Assembly: GCF_030294945.1 (NCBI RefSeq)
Contig: NZ_AP018448.1
Location: 5,920,001-5,984,000 of the forward strand
Direction: 5' to 3'
Length of the DNA stretch: 64,000 nucleotides
Source of the DNA: Streptomyces graminofaciens
Lineage (GTDB): Bacteria > Actinomycetota > Actinomycetes > Streptomycetales > Streptomycetaceae
Shown: in pieces, positions 41,303 through 51,120 of the stretch
Layout: each line of letters starts with the position of its first letter
Numbering within the stretch: the stretch's first letter is position 1
Translations under genes and position numbers: made by a program
The notes under the pieces: model-generated
The model's input: only the letters and a program-made list of their open reading frames with translations
The model's database searches: none
Told to the model about the DNA's origin: nothing

Positions 41303-42358
41303 GTGAACATCGGTGAGATTGCCAAGCGGGCCGGTGTCTCGCGGAGCACCGTGTCGTACGCCCTGAGCGGGAAGCGCCCGGTGTCCGAGGACACCCGGCA
41401 GAAGATCCAGCGGGTCATCGACGAGCTGGGCTACCAGCCCAACGCGAGTGCGCGGGCCCTTGCCAACGGCCGGACCAACACCATCGGTCTGGTCTTCCCG
41501 CCGGCCGGGAACCACTACACCGGCATGCAGCTGGACTTCATCGGCAGCGTCACCGAGGCCGCCGCGGCCTACGACTACGACGTACTGCTCTCTCCGAGCG
41601 GTGTGGACAGCGACCGTTCGTTCCAGCGGCTGCTGGGTGAGCGGCGGGTCGACGGCGCGATCCTGATGGAGATCCGGCTGCGGGACGACCGGATCGACCA
41701 CCTCACCGCGGTGGACTTCCCCTCCGTCGCCATCGGCCGCACCGCCCACCCGGAGGGCAGCTGGTGGGTGGGCCTGGACCACACGGCGCTGGCGGCGGCC
41801 TGTGTGCACCATCTGGCGGACCTGGGCCACCGTCGGGTGGCCTTCGTCAACCGGCCCGAGCAGCTCCTGCGGGCCGGGTACGAGTCCGCCCACCGGGGCC
41901 TGGACGGGTTCACCAAGGCGGCGGCGGAACGTGGGCTCACCGTCCGGACGTACTGCTGCGGGGACGACGCCGCCTCGGGCCTCGCCTGCCTGGAGCGGAT
42001 CCTGCACGACGACCCCGCCACCACGGCCCTGGTCACCCTGAACGAGGCCGCGCTCGGCGGCCTCTACCGGGGGCTGGCCCAGGCCGGCCGCCACGTCCCG
42101 CGCGACTTCTCCGTCACCGGAGTGGTGGCCAGCCGGTGGGCGGAGACGGTGACGCCGCAGCTCACCGCGGCGGACGTACCGGCGGAGCAGATGGGCCGCC
42201 TCGCCGTCGACCTGCTGGTCGAGCGGCTCGACCACCCCGACACACCGGCCCGGCACCACCTGCTCGCGCCGCCGATCTCGTTGCGGGCGAGCACCGCGCC
42301 CACCGGCACCAGGCCCGCCGACCCCGCTCCGGACCTCGGCGCCCCCAAGCACCCCTGA
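41303..42358 (+). CDS. LacI-family transcriptional regulator
   Basis: A 351-residue regulator. The LacI DNA-binding domain reads NIGEIAKRAGVSRSTVSYALSGKRPVSEDTRQKIQ (residues 2-36), with hinge helix PNASARALAN (about 47-56). A periplasmic-binding-protein-like effector domain follows (about 60-330). It starts at GTG 41303 with AAGGAG upstream. Three copies of a TCGAACCGGTTCGA-type palindrome lie in front, two positioned over the divergent promoters. It should therefore repress itself and the secreted hydrolase until a sugar derived from the target polysaccharide binds. Confidence 0.92.
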   Translation: MNIGEIAKRAGVSRSTVSYALSGKRPVSEDTRQKIQRVIDELGYQPNASARALANGRTNTIGLVFPPAGNHYTGMQLDFIGSVTEAAAAYDYDVLLSPSGVDSDRSFQRLLGERRVDGAILMEIRLRDDRIDHLTAVDFPSVAIGRTAHPEGSWWVGLDHTALAAACVHHLADLGHRRVAFVNRPEQLLRAGYESAHRGLDGFTKAAAERGLTVRTYCCGDDAASGLACLERILHDDPATTALVTLNEAALGGLYRGLAQAGRHVPRDFSVTGVVASRWAETVTPQLTAADVPAEQMGRLAVDLLVERLDHPDTPARHHLLAPPISLRASTAPTGTRPADPAPDLGAPKHP

Positions 42359-42467
42359 CCGTCACCCCGCACCCTCACCCCGCGCCCTCGCCCCTTCCCT
42401 CCTCCCTTCCCTCTCCCCTTCACTCTCCCCTTCACTCTCCGTAACCCCGCACCGGCCGGCCGAGCAA

Positions 42468-42489
42468 CTCGCCGCCCGGGTTCGGCGAG
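42468..42489 (+). terminator. Possible terminator after the LacI-type gene
   Basis: CTCGCCG/CGGCGAG 7-bp stem. A long pyrimidine-rich, low-complexity tract (about 42360-42450) lies between it and the stop codon. Confidence 0.35.
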
Positions 42490-42517
42490 CCCAGTAGCCC
42501 CCGATCACCCCTCCCCG

Positions 42518-42553
42518 GGCACACCTGTGCCGATCCCAGGGCACACCTGTGCC
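42518..42553. promoter_or_regulatory. Pair of identical palindromes upstream of the solute-binding protein
   Basis: GGCACACCTGTGCC occurs at 42518-42531 and again at 42540-42553, with a 22-bp period (two helical turns). Each is GGCACA-N2-TGTGCC. It differs from the LacI-type operator, so a second regulator may control the transporter genes. The second copy ends 22 bases before the start codon. Confidence 0.55.
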
Positions 42554-42574
42554 AAAAACCATGAGGAACACGCC

Positions 42575-43819
42575 ATGAACAGATCTGCCGGACGGCGTCT
42601 CACCGCCGCAGCCCTGACCGTCGTCGCCGTCACCGCCAGTGCCACCGCCTGCTCCTCCGGCTCGGGCGGCACCTCCACGAAGGCCGCGGACGGCGGCACG
42701 TACACGATCTGGGACCCGTACCCGCAGTTCGACAAGGGCTCGGCGTGGGCGAAGCTGCTGGACGGCTGCGGCACCAAGGCCGGGGTGAAGATCAAGCGGA
42801 CCGCGTTCGACACCAGTGACCTGACGAACAAGGCGCTGCTGGCGGCGCAGCAGGACAACTCCGCGGACGTCCTCATCGTCGACAACCCGGTGGTGTCCAC
42901 CCTGGCGGAGGCGGGCGTGCTGACCACGACCGATGACAACAAGCTCGACACCTCGACGGTGGATGCCAACCTGCTCGGGGCCGGCCAGTCGGACGGGAAG
43001 ACGTACGGCACTCCGATCGGCGCCAACACCCTCGCCCTCTACTACAACAAGGAGGTGCTCAAGGAGGCCGGTGTGGACATCGCCTCGGTGAAGGACTGGA
43101 AGTCTCTGACGGCGGCGCTGGCGAAGGTCGAGAAGGCCGGCAAGAAGGGCATCACGTTCTCGGCGATCGGTACGGAGGAGGGCAGCTTCCAGTTCCTGCC
43201 GTGGTTCTGGGGCTCGGGAGCGCGGCTCACCGACGTCGACTCGCCCGAGGCGGTCTCCGCGCTGTCGCTGTGGAAGAAGTGGCTGGACAAGGGCTACGCC
43301 CCCAACTCGGTCATCAACAACACCCAGACGACCAGCTGGCAGGAGTTCGCGAGCGGCGACTACGCCTTCGCCGAGAACGGCACCTGGCAGCTCGCCAACG
43401 CCGAGAAGGCGGGCTTCGACTACGGGGTCATCCCCATCCCCGGCGTCTCGGGAGGCAACGCCGCGGCCCCCACCGGGGGCGAGTTCGTCACCGTCCCGGT
43501 CCAGGGCGACACCGGCCGCTACGCCACCTCCCAGAAGCTCGTGACCTGCCTGACCAGCGCCGACAACCTCCTCGCCACCGACACCACCCTCTCCTACGTC
43601 GCGCCCACCAACGAAGTGCAGGACAAGCAGGTGGCCGCGAACGCCGAGCTGGAGCCCTGGGTCCATGCCGTCAGGGCGGCCAAGGGACGCACCAGCGACG
43701 ACCTGGGCACCAACTACCCGAAGATCTCCGAGCAGTTGTGGAAGGCCGTCCAGTCCGCCCTCAGCGGGTCGGCGTCGCCGAAGGACGCGCTCGGCTCGGC
43801 ACAGTCCGCCATCAAGTGA
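42575..43819 (+). CDS. Sugar ABC transporter substrate-binding lipoprotein
   Basis: A 414-residue family 1 solute-binding protein. A signal sequence ends at a lipobox (TASATAC, Cys about 26), so it should be anchored outside the membrane. Mature residues follow the maltose-binding-protein-like pattern, with YYNKEVLKEAGVD (about 157-169), GSFQFLPWFWGSGA and FAENGTWQLANAEKAGFDYGVIPIPG (about 267-292). It starts at ATG 42575 with GAGGAA upstream. First gene of a probable transport operon with the two permeases; no ATPase gene is present, so a shared MsiK-type ATPase encoded elsewhere is likely. Confidence 0.92.
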   Translation: MNRSAGRRLTAAALTVVAVTASATACSSGSGGTSTKAADGGTYTIWDPYPQFDKGSAWAKLLDGCGTKAGVKIKRTAFDTSDLTNKALLAAQQDNSADVLIVDNPVVSTLAEAGVLTTTDDNKLDTSTVDANLLGAGQSDGKTYGTPIGANTLALYYNKEVLKEAGVDIASVKDWKSLTAALAKVEKAGKKGITFSAIGTEEGSFQFLPWFWGSGARLTDVDSPEAVSALSLWKKWLDKGYAPNSVINNTQTTSWQEFASGDYAFAENGTWQLANAEKAGFDYGVIPIPGVSGGNAAAPTGGEFVTVPVQGDTGRYATSQKLVTCLTSADNLLATDTTLSYVAPTNEVQDKQVAANAELEPWVHAVRAAKGRTSDDLGTNYPKISEQLWKAVQSALSGSASPKDALGSAQSAIK

Positions 43820-43838
43820 CCAGGACTCCGGCCAGCCG

Positions 43839-44822
43839 ATGAAGCACACGACACAGTTGCCGGACCGCCGGCCGGTGCTCGACCGGAACGGGGCGGCGAC
43901 CGCCGCCCCGCCCCGGGCCCGCGCCACGACCCGGCGCCGTCCCACCTCCCCGCAGTGGGCCGCCTGGGGATTCCTCGCCCCGGTGACCCTCTACCTCGCC
44001 CTCTTCTACGCCTATCCGCTCTACCGCAACATCGACCTGAGCCTGCGCGACTACACCGTCCGCTCCTTCGTCCGGGGCGACGCGCCGTTCACAGGCCTGG
44101 CGAACTACCGGACCGTCTTCGACGACCCGACCTTCGCCCCGGCCCTGCTCCACACCGTGGTCTTCACCGCCGTGTGCCTGGTCTTCCAGTACGCGATCGG
44201 GCTGGCGCTCGCGGTCTTCTTCCACCAGCACTTCCGGCTCTCCGCCACCCTGCGGGCCCTGTTCCTGGTGCCCTGGCTGCTGCCGCTGATCGTGTCGGCC
44301 TCCACCTGGTCGTGGATGCTCAACAGCGACTCCGGCATCGTCAACGCCACCCTGCACGCCGTCGGCATCGGCCCGGTGAACTGGCTGACCTCGCCGTCGT
44401 GGTCGCTGGCCTCGGTGATCATCGCGAACATCTGGATCGGCATCCCCTTCAACCTGGTCGTGCTCCACAGCGGGCTGCAGTCCATCCCCGCGAGCCTGTA
44501 CGAGGCCGCCGCGCTCGACGGAGCGAACGCGTGGCAGCGTTTCTGGCGGATCACCTTCCCGCTGCTGCGTCCGGTGTCCGCGATCACCCTGCTGCTGGGC
44601 CTGGTCTACACGCTCAAGGTCTTCGACATCATCTGGATCATGACCAAGGGCGGTCCGGCGGACTCATCCACCACCTTCGCCACCTGGTCCTACCAGCTCG
44701 GCTTCGGCAACCTGCTGCCCGCCTTCGGCCCCGGCGCGGCCGTCGGGAACCTGCTCGTCGTCGCCGCCCTGGTCTTCGGCCTGGTCTACGTCCGAGTCCA
44801 GCGAAAGCAGGCGCTGTCATGA
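43839..44822 (+). CDS. Sugar ABC transporter permease (MalF-like)
   Basis: A 327-residue permease with six membrane helices. The MalF/CUT1 coupling motif EAAALDGANAWQRFWRITFP (about 226-245) contacts the ATPase. The N-terminal 45 residues are basic and cytosolic. It starts at ATG 43839, 19 bases after the binding-protein stop. Its stop overlaps the start of the next permease (ATGA), indicating coupled translation. Confidence 0.92.
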   Translation: MKHTTQLPDRRPVLDRNGAATAAPPRARATTRRRPTSPQWAAWGFLAPVTLYLALFYAYPLYRNIDLSLRDYTVRSFVRGDAPFTGLANYRTVFDDPTFAPALLHTVVFTAVCLVFQYAIGLALAVFFHQHFRLSATLRALFLVPWLLPLIVSASTWSWMLNSDSGIVNATLHAVGIGPVNWLTSPSWSLASVIIANIWIGIPFNLVVLHSGLQSIPASLYEAAALDGANAWQRFWRITFPLLRPVSAITLLLGLVYTLKVFDIIWIMTKGGPADSSTTFATWSYQLGFGNLLPAFGPGAAVGNLLVVAALVFGLVYVRVQRKQALS

Positions 44823-45661
44823 CGAGCGCACAGACAGTCCTGAACCGGCGCCGCCGTACCTGGGGGAAAACGGCGATCGGCCTCCTGCTGACCGCGGTCA
44901 TGCTCTTCCCGGTCTACTGGATGCTGAACGTGTCCTTCACCCCCGACCAGGACATGCGCAAGAGCCCGCCGGACCTGTTCCCCGCCCATGCCACCCTGGA
45001 GGGCTACCGGGCCGTCGTCGACCAGCAGTTGCCCTACCTCGGCACCAGCCTCGTCATCGGCCTGGGCACCGTGGCCCTGACCGTGGCGCTGGCCGCACCC
45101 GCCGGCTACGCGCTGGCCAAGCTGCGCCCGCGCGGCGGCGGCATCCTCAACTTCGTCCTGCTGGCCGCCCAGATGATCCCCGGCATCATCATGGCGATGG
45201 GCTTCTACGCCATCTATCTCAGCCTCGGCCTGCTGCAGTCCGTTCCCGGCCTGATCGTCGCCGACTCCACCCTGGCCGTCCCCTTCGCCGTACTCATATT
45301 CACCGCGTTCATGTCCGGTATCCCCGGCGAACTGCTCCAGGCCGCGAAGACCGACGGAGCCGGGCCCCTGCGCACCTTCTGGTCGATCGTTTTGCCGATG
45401 AGCCGCAACTCGATCGTCACGGTGTCCCTGTTCGCGTTCCTGTGGTCCTGGTCCGACTTCGTCTTCGCCAGCACCCTGGTCAACGGCGGCGCCCACGAGC
45501 CGATCACCCTCGGCATCTACCACTACATCGGCAACAACAACCAGCAGTGGAACGCCATCATGGCCACCGCCGTCGTGGCCTCACTGCCGGCCGCGGTGAT
45601 CCTCGTCCTCGCCCAGCGGTACGTCGCCGCCGGCGTGACCGCCGGTGCCGTCAAGGACTGA
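44819..45661 (+). CDS. Sugar ABC transporter permease (MalG-like)
   Basis: A 280-residue partner permease with six helices. The coupling motif appears as QAAKTDGAGPLRTFWSIVLP (about 175-194), in which the canonical EAA begins QAA. It overlaps the upstream gene by four bases. Together with the MalF-like subunit it should form the import channel for an oligosaccharide. Confidence 0.92.
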   Translation: MTSAQTVLNRRRRTWGKTAIGLLLTAVMLFPVYWMLNVSFTPDQDMRKSPPDLFPAHATLEGYRAVVDQQLPYLGTSLVIGLGTVALTVALAAPAGYALAKLRPRGGGILNFVLLAAQMIPGIIMAMGFYAIYLSLGLLQSVPGLIVADSTLAVPFAVLIFTAFMSGIPGELLQAAKTDGAGPLRTFWSIVLPMSRNSIVTVSLFAFLWSWSDFVFASTLVNGGAHEPITLGIYHYIGNNNQQWNAIMATAVVASLPAAVILVLAQRYVAAGVTAGAVKD

Positions 45662-45755
45662 CACCGGACCGCCCGCCTGCGGCCGCGCTCCTCATGAGCC
45701 GCCGCGCGAGCACCGCCGCCCCACCCGGCAGAACGCCGCCCCCTCCGCTCAAGAA

Positions 45756-47546
45756 ATGAGTGCCGCCTCCATGACCGCCGCACCGTCCGGCCCGGCCTTC
45801 TCCGTTCACGACATCCCCTTCAGCACGCACGGATCCTGGTTCGGCATCTCTCCCGTGCTGGCGGAGAAGACACGCGCCGAGGACCTCCACCTCGTCTCGC
45901 ACCAGAACGGCATGCACGCCGTCCTGCGCCTCGTCCCCCTCGACGCGGCGACGGGCGACCGGGCCGAGACCTCCGTCCGGGCTACACCGGGCCTGCTCAG
46001 CTGGACCGCCGCGGACGGGCGCATCGACCTCGCCTACGAGTCGCCGGACACCGTACGCGTACACGGCACCGGTCTCGGGTTCGGTATCAGCGCGGCGGCA
46101 CAGGCCCTGACCCCGTTCAGTGGGACCTACTTCTACCGCGACCCGGTGGACGACGCGCATGTGTTCACCTCCTACGAGACCGGGCGCCGCTACCGGATCA
46201 CCGTGCTGTCCGGGACGGTCGCCGACGTGTCCGGTTCGCAGGCCCTGGGCGCGGGGGAGCGCGGTCTCACGGTCACCGCCGAGGCCGACGGCTCGTGGGA
46301 GGTCGCGGTCGAGGAGCTCGACAGCGCGCGACTGCCCTTCCGCTCGTCGTCGACGTTCGGCGAGGTCATGGAGGCCGCGCGGCGGTCGTTCGGCGAGTTC
46401 GTCGACACGGCCGCCCCGTGGCGCTCGGCCGCCACCCCGGCCGCCGAACTCGCCGCCTATGTGGTGTGGTCGGCGACCGTGCTCCCGGCGGGTCTGGTCA
46501 CCCGGCCCGCGGTACTGATGTCCAAGCACTGGATGGACAAGGTGTGGAGCTGGGACCACTGCTTCAACGCCCTCGCCCTGGCCCCCGGGGCTCCCGGCCT
46601 CGCCTGGGACCAGTTCGCGCTGCCCTTCGACCACCAGGACGAGGCCGGGTCCCTGCCCGACTCCGTCACCCACTCCGAGGTCCTCTACAACTTCGTCAAA
46701 CCGCCCATCCACGGCTGGGCCTTCGGCCACCTGCGCCGACGGCTCCCCGAGCCGCTCACCCCGGCGCAGCTGACCGAGGCGTACGACAGACTGACCCGCT
46801 GGACGGACTTCTGGCTCACCGCACGGCGCGCACCCGGCGCCGCCCTGCCCCACTACCAGCACGGCAACGACAGCGGCTGGGACAACGCCACCACGTTCGA
46901 CCCCGACCGCGTGGCCGTCACCGCCGACCTCGCCGCGACGCTGATCCTCCAGCTCGACGAACTGGCCCGGCTGGCCGGCGAACTGGGTTTCCCTGACGAC
47001 GCCCGGCGCCGCACCGAGACGGCCGACGCCATCCAGGCGGCCCTGCTGGACGAGCTGTGGGACGGCGAACGGTTCCTGAGCCGCCCGGCCCACGGCGGCG
47101 CCCCCTCCCGGAGCGCCAGCCTGCTCGACCTGATGCCGATCGTGCTCGGCGACCGCCTGCCCCGCGAAGTCCACGACCGGCTGGCCGAACGGATCGAGAC
47201 CCACCTCACCTCGTTCGGCCTGGCGACCGAACACCCCGGCTCTCCGCACTACGAGCCCGACGGCTACTGGCGCGGCCCGATCTGGGCCCCGGCCACCGTC
47301 CTCATCGAGGACGGCCTGCGCCGCGCCGGGCACGAACACCTCGCGGACGAGATCAGCGCCCGTTTCCGCGCCCTGTGCGAAACCTCGGGCTTCGCCGAGA
47401 ACTTCGACGCCCTGACCGGCCAGGGACTACGCGACCGCGCCTACACCTGGACCGCCAGCAGCTATCTGCTGCTCGCCCGCGACCACCACCGCCGCGCGGA
47501 CGTCGAGACCGGCACCACTGTCACCGCCGTCACCACAATCGCCTGA
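45756..47546 (+). CDS. Cytoplasmic (alpha/alpha)6 glycoside hydrolase, GH63/MGH1-like
   Basis: A 596-residue soluble enzyme without signal peptide. The N-terminal about 210 residues are a beta-sandwich-like domain. The rest carries features of the six-hairpin toroid shared by GH15/37/63 and mannosylglycerate-hydrolase-like enzymes: KHWMDKVWSWDHCFNALAL (about 254-272), GSLPDSVTHSEVLYNFVKPPIHGWAF (about 297-322), HGNDSGWDNATTFD (about 368-381) and PDGYWRGPIWAPATVLIEDGL (about 500-520). WSWDH and DSGWDN contain likely catalytic acids. Start ATG 45756 or 45771; no strong Shine-Dalgarno. It should hydrolyse the imported oligosaccharide; sugar specificity is not apparent. Confidence 0.8.
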   Translation: MSAASMTAAPSGPAFSVHDIPFSTHGSWFGISPVLAEKTRAEDLHLVSHQNGMHAVLRLVPLDAATGDRAETSVRATPGLLSWTAADGRIDLAYESPDTVRVHGTGLGFGISAAAQALTPFSGTYFYRDPVDDAHVFTSYETGRRYRITVLSGTVADVSGSQALGAGERGLTVTAEADGSWEVAVEELDSARLPFRSSSTFGEVMEAARRSFGEFVDTAAPWRSAATPAAELAAYVVWSATVLPAGLVTRPAVLMSKHWMDKVWSWDHCFNALALAPGAPGLAWDQFALPFDHQDEAGSLPDSVTHSEVLYNFVKPPIHGWAFGHLRRRLPEPLTPAQLTEAYDRLTRWTDFWLTARRAPGAALPHYQHGNDSGWDNATTFDPDRVAVTADLAATLILQLDELARLAGELGFPDDARRRTETADAIQAALLDELWDGERFLSRPAHGGAPSRSASLLDLMPIVLGDRLPREVHDRLAERIETHLTSFGLATEHPGSPHYEPDGYWRGPIWAPATVLIEDGLRRAGHEHLADEISARFRALCETSGFAENFDALTGQGLRDRAYTWTASSYLLLARDHHRRADVETGTTVTAVTTIA

Positions 47547-47630
47547 CCCGCGAGCGACAACCCACCCACACGTCCGGCACGGGGGCCGGCGCGGCAACAA
47601 CCAGCGGTACCCCTGAAGGGACAGAACCAC

Positions 47631-50600
47631 ATGCCAAGAATCGGGCAAAGACGCTCGGCCAGGAGACGCCTTCTCCACGGCATCACCACGTCGCTGCTCT
47701 CACTCACCGTCATAGCCGGCGCCACCACCGTGATGGCGACGCAGGCCTCCGCAGCCACCCCCACCCTCACCGTCGACCTGGGCACCACCACCGGAGCCTT
47801 CCACGGCGGTGCCTCCGGCGCGCTGTACGGCCTGTACGGCCCGGACGTACCGACCAACAACCTCATCGAGGGGATGGGGCTCCAGACCACCAACACCAAG
47901 TACCAGGACGGACAGCAGCACCCCGGCTCGGACGCGCTGGAGATCGCCAAGCCCTTCGTGGACAGTGGCGGCAAAGACATCCTGATCTATATGACGGACG
48001 TGTACCGCGCCAACTACGAACGCGCCGGCTACTCGGCCTACCAAGCGACCATGAAGACCCAGGTCGAGCAGGCGAAGGCCAGCCCGTACGCGAGCCGCAT
48101 CGTCTTCGTCCCCTACAACGAGCCCGACCTGAACTGGTTCAGCGGCATGCGCACCAACTCGACCGCGCTGGCCAACTTCAACGCCGAGTGGCGCCAGACC
48201 TACAACTTCATCAAGGGCCTCTGGCCCGAGGCACGGCTGGCAGGGCCCAACACCGCCGGCTACAGCTCCTCATCCCTCAGCGGCTTCCTCACCTACTGCA
48301 AGGCCAACAACTGCCTGCCCGACGTCGTGACCTGGCACACCCTGGGCAGCCCGGCGGAGGTCCGCAGCACCGTCGACTCCTACCGCGCGGTGGAGACCGC
48401 TGCGGGGATCACCTCCCCGATAACCGTCAACCTCAACGAGTACGCCCACCGCTACCACCTGACCGACCCCGGCCAGATGGTCCAGTGGATCGCAGCCATC
48501 GAGGACAAGAAGGTCGACGGCAACCTGCCGTACTGGAACATCAACGGCAACCTCGGCGACTCCGCCGCGGCGCAGAACACCCCCAACGCCCAGTGGTGGC
48601 TCTACAACTGGTACAGCTCCATGAGCGGCAACACCGCCAAGGTCACCGGCGCCGCCGACAACGCCGCGTACACCCTTCAGGGCGTGGCAAGTCTGGACAC
48701 GGCCAAGAAGCAGGCCCGCGTCATCCTCGCCGGGGGCGGCACCAGCGGTGACTCCGACACCGTCATCAAGAACATCGACCCCGCGGTCTTCGGCAGCACC
48801 GTGCACGTCAGCGTCTTCCAGGACCGCTACAGCGGCTACATCGGCGCGGCGGCCACCCCGACCCGGCTCTCCGACGCCGACGTCGCCGTGGGCTCCGACG
48901 GTTCGATCACCGTCCCCGTCACCCTCGACGCGATGTCCGCGTACCAGGTGATCGTCTCCCCGGGCGGCAGCGGCTCCACCACCGCCTCCGACAGCACCTG
49001 GTCCGCCTCGTACGAGGCGGAGAACGCCACGCTCAGCGGCAGCGGCTACAACATCAACACCGAGGGCACCACCAGCAGACTCGACAAGTTCGCCACCTCC
49101 GGCACCAAGGACGTCGGAGGCCTGCGCACCGGCTCCACCACGGTGATCTCCTTCCCCGTCTCCGTCCCCACGACCGGCGACTACGACCTGTCGGTGTTCG
49201 GCAACAGCTACGCCAAGGACGCCGACGTCAAGGGCCCGACGAACGTGTACGTGCGGGTCGACGGCGGCCCCTCGCGCAGGATCGACATACCGGTGGGCTT
49301 CCAGTGGGTGGTGTGGGGGCACGACGACACCACCGTGCACCTCACCGCGGGCAGCCACACCATCACCCTGGCCACCACCGGAGACAACGGCGCGAAGACC
49401 GTCGGCGACGCGATCGTCGACAAGATCGACCTCCGGTACAAGGACGCCGACGTCCAGGGCACCACGCTCTACGAGGCCGAGCAGGCCAACCTCTCCGACA
49501 ACGGCACCACCACCTACACCGCCCAGAGCCAGTCCGGCGCGGGCGCGGTGAACCTCACCTCCGGCAAGTCCGCGACGTTCTGGGTCTACTCCGAGCGGGA
49601 CGGCTACGCGGACCTGACGGCCCGCTACCGCAACACGGGCCAGGCCGACCTCACCGTCAACGGCAAGACCGCCGACGACCAGACCCTCTCCGGCGCGACG
49701 ACCGGTGCCTGGTCCACCTCCACCAACCGGGTCCACCTGAACAGCGGCATCAACAAGGTCAAGGTGACCGGCACGGGCGGCACCCTCGCCCTGGACCGCC
49801 TGGCCGTCACTCCGTTCAGCGCCACCGACGCCGTCACCACCGGCAACGTCGTCACCTACCAGGCCGAGGACGGCACCCTCGCCGGCACCGCGGCCGCCGA
49901 CACCACCTACAGCCAGGCCAACGGCGGCGTCGTCACCGGCATCGGCAACGGAACCGCCAACTCCCTCACCCTCGACGTCGACGCGCCCGAGGCCGGCACG
50001 TACGCCATGACCATGCGGTACGCCAACGCCGAGGAACTGCCCTCCAACCACTACAACCCCGACCTGTACGCCGAGCACGCCGACGTCAGCGTCAACGGCG
50101 GTGCCGCCAAGCGCGTCAACTTCGCCAGCACCCTGCACTGGAACCAGTTCAACGACTACACCGTCCCCGTGACCCTCACCAAGGGCGCCAACACCGTCAA
50201 GTTCACCGCCTCACAGCTCTACAACTACGACGGCACCACCATCGGCCTGGTCTACTCCGGCGGCGGCAGCGACATCGGACAGCCCATGCGCTCCAGCTCC
50301 GCGCCCCACCTCGACGAGGTCTCCTTCGCGCCCCAGAACCTGCACATCGGCGCCTCGTCCGGCTTCTCGTCCACGGCCGTCGCCCAGCACAGCGGGCTCT
50401 GCCTCGAAGACCCCGCCAAGTCCACCGCCGACGGTACCCAGTACCAGCAGGACACCTGCGGAAACGGCCAGGAGCAGATCTTCGACTTCCACCCCGTCAG
50501 CGGCGCCACGAACACCTACACCGTCGTCAACCACTCCAGCGGCAAATGCCTCGACATCTCCGCCTACTCCACCGCCAACGGGGCCGCCGTCCAGCAGTGG

Positions 50601-50822
50601 ACCTGCCACGGGGGCACCAACCAGCGGTTCACGCTGAACCCGGTGACCGCGCTCGGCAACAGCCACGACTACCAGCTCGTCGCCGTGAACAGCGGCAAGT
50701 GCGTCGACGTCAAGGAAATCTCCACGGCAGTCGGCGCCCTCGTCCACCAATGGCCATGCGATGCGGCAAGCGCCCTGACCACCAAGAAGAACCAGATCTG
50801 GCGACTGCTCGGCAAGGCGTGA
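47631..50822 (+). CDS. Secreted clan GH-A-like glycoside hydrolase with CBM modules and ricin-type domain
   Basis: A 1063-residue exported enzyme. A signal peptide with RRSARRR and a hydrophobic helix ends near ASAAT (about 39-43). Catalytic region about 44-450, paralogous to the minus-strand hydrolase: VFVPYNEPDLNW holds Glu164 and NLNEYAHRYHL holds Glu270. Three CBM6/35-like modules follow (about 460-900). A C-terminal ricin B-type beta-trefoil (about 905-1063) shows repeated QxW-like patterns (QYQQDTCGN, AVQQWTC, LVHQWPC). The last module is absent in the paralogue. ATG 47631 with AAGGGA upstream. It belongs to the transport operon direction and ends in a strong terminator. Confidence 0.78.
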   Translation: MPRIGQRRSARRRLLHGITTSLLSLTVIAGATTVMATQASAATPTLTVDLGTTTGAFHGGASGALYGLYGPDVPTNNLIEGMGLQTTNTKYQDGQQHPGSDALEIAKPFVDSGGKDILIYMTDVYRANYERAGYSAYQATMKTQVEQAKASPYASRIVFVPYNEPDLNWFSGMRTNSTALANFNAEWRQTYNFIKGLWPEARLAGPNTAGYSSSSLSGFLTYCKANNCLPDVVTWHTLGSPAEVRSTVDSYRAVETAAGITSPITVNLNEYAHRYHLTDPGQMVQWIAAIEDKKVDGNLPYWNINGNLGDSAAAQNTPNAQWWLYNWYSSMSGNTAKVTGAADNAAYTLQGVASLDTAKKQARVILAGGGTSGDSDTVIKNIDPAVFGSTVHVSVFQDRYSGYIGAAATPTRLSDADVAVGSDGSITVPVTLDAMSAYQVIVSPGGSGSTTASDSTWSASYEAENATLSGSGYNINTEGTTSRLDKFATSGTKDVGGLRTGSTTVISFPVSVPTTGDYDLSVFGNSYAKDADVKGPTNVYVRVDGGPSRRIDIPVGFQWVVWGHDDTTVHLTAGSHTITLATTGDNGAKTVGDAIVDKIDLRYKDADVQGTTLYEAEQANLSDNGTTTYTAQSQSGAGAVNLTSGKSATFWVYSERDGYADLTARYRNTGQADLTVNGKTADDQTLSGATTGAWSTSTNRVHLNSGINKVKVTGTGGTLALDRLAVTPFSATDAVTTGNVVTYQAEDGTLAGTAAADTTYSQANGGVVTGIGNGTANSLTLDVDAPEAGTYAMTMRYANAEELPSNHYNPDLYAEHADVSVNGGAAKRVNFASTLHWNQFNDYTVPVTLTKGANTVKFTASQLYNYDGTTIGLVYSGGGSDIGQPMRSSSAPHLDEVSFAPQNLHIGASSGFSSTAVAQHSGLCLEDPAKSTADGTQYQQDTCGNGQEQIFDFHPVSGATNTYTVVNHSSGKCLDISAYSTANGAAVQQWTCHGGTNQRFTLNPVTALGNSHDYQLVAVNSGKCVDVKEISTAVGALVHQWPCDAASALTTKKNQIWRLLGKA

Positions 50823-50891
50823 CCAGCGGCGGTTCCCGCTGAGTCTCCCGGCCACGCCGGCAGAGGCAGGGCTCCCCCTCAGACCCCGTGA

Positions 50892-50920
50892 GAGGGCCAC
50901 GACACCCGGTCGTGGCCCTC
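50892..50920 (+). terminator. Terminator of the carbohydrate operon
   Basis: GAGGGCCACGA and TCGTGGCCCTC form a perfect 11-bp stem with a 7-base loop, followed by TTC, 70 bases after the stop codon. Confidence 0.7.
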
Positions 50921-51120
50921 TTCGCGTGCATACCGGGGTCCGGCGCCCTCAAGGGGGTGAGGACAAGGGCGACTTCGTTTCCCGGTGCCGAGGGCGTCGA
51001 TGGTCGATGGCGGCCACCTCGTCGGAACGTTCCCCTCGTGGGCGTGCCGTGCCGGAGGCGGGCGGGCCGGATCAGCGCTCCAGGAGCCGCATGCCCGCCT
51101 CGGGTCATCGACCGGCACAG

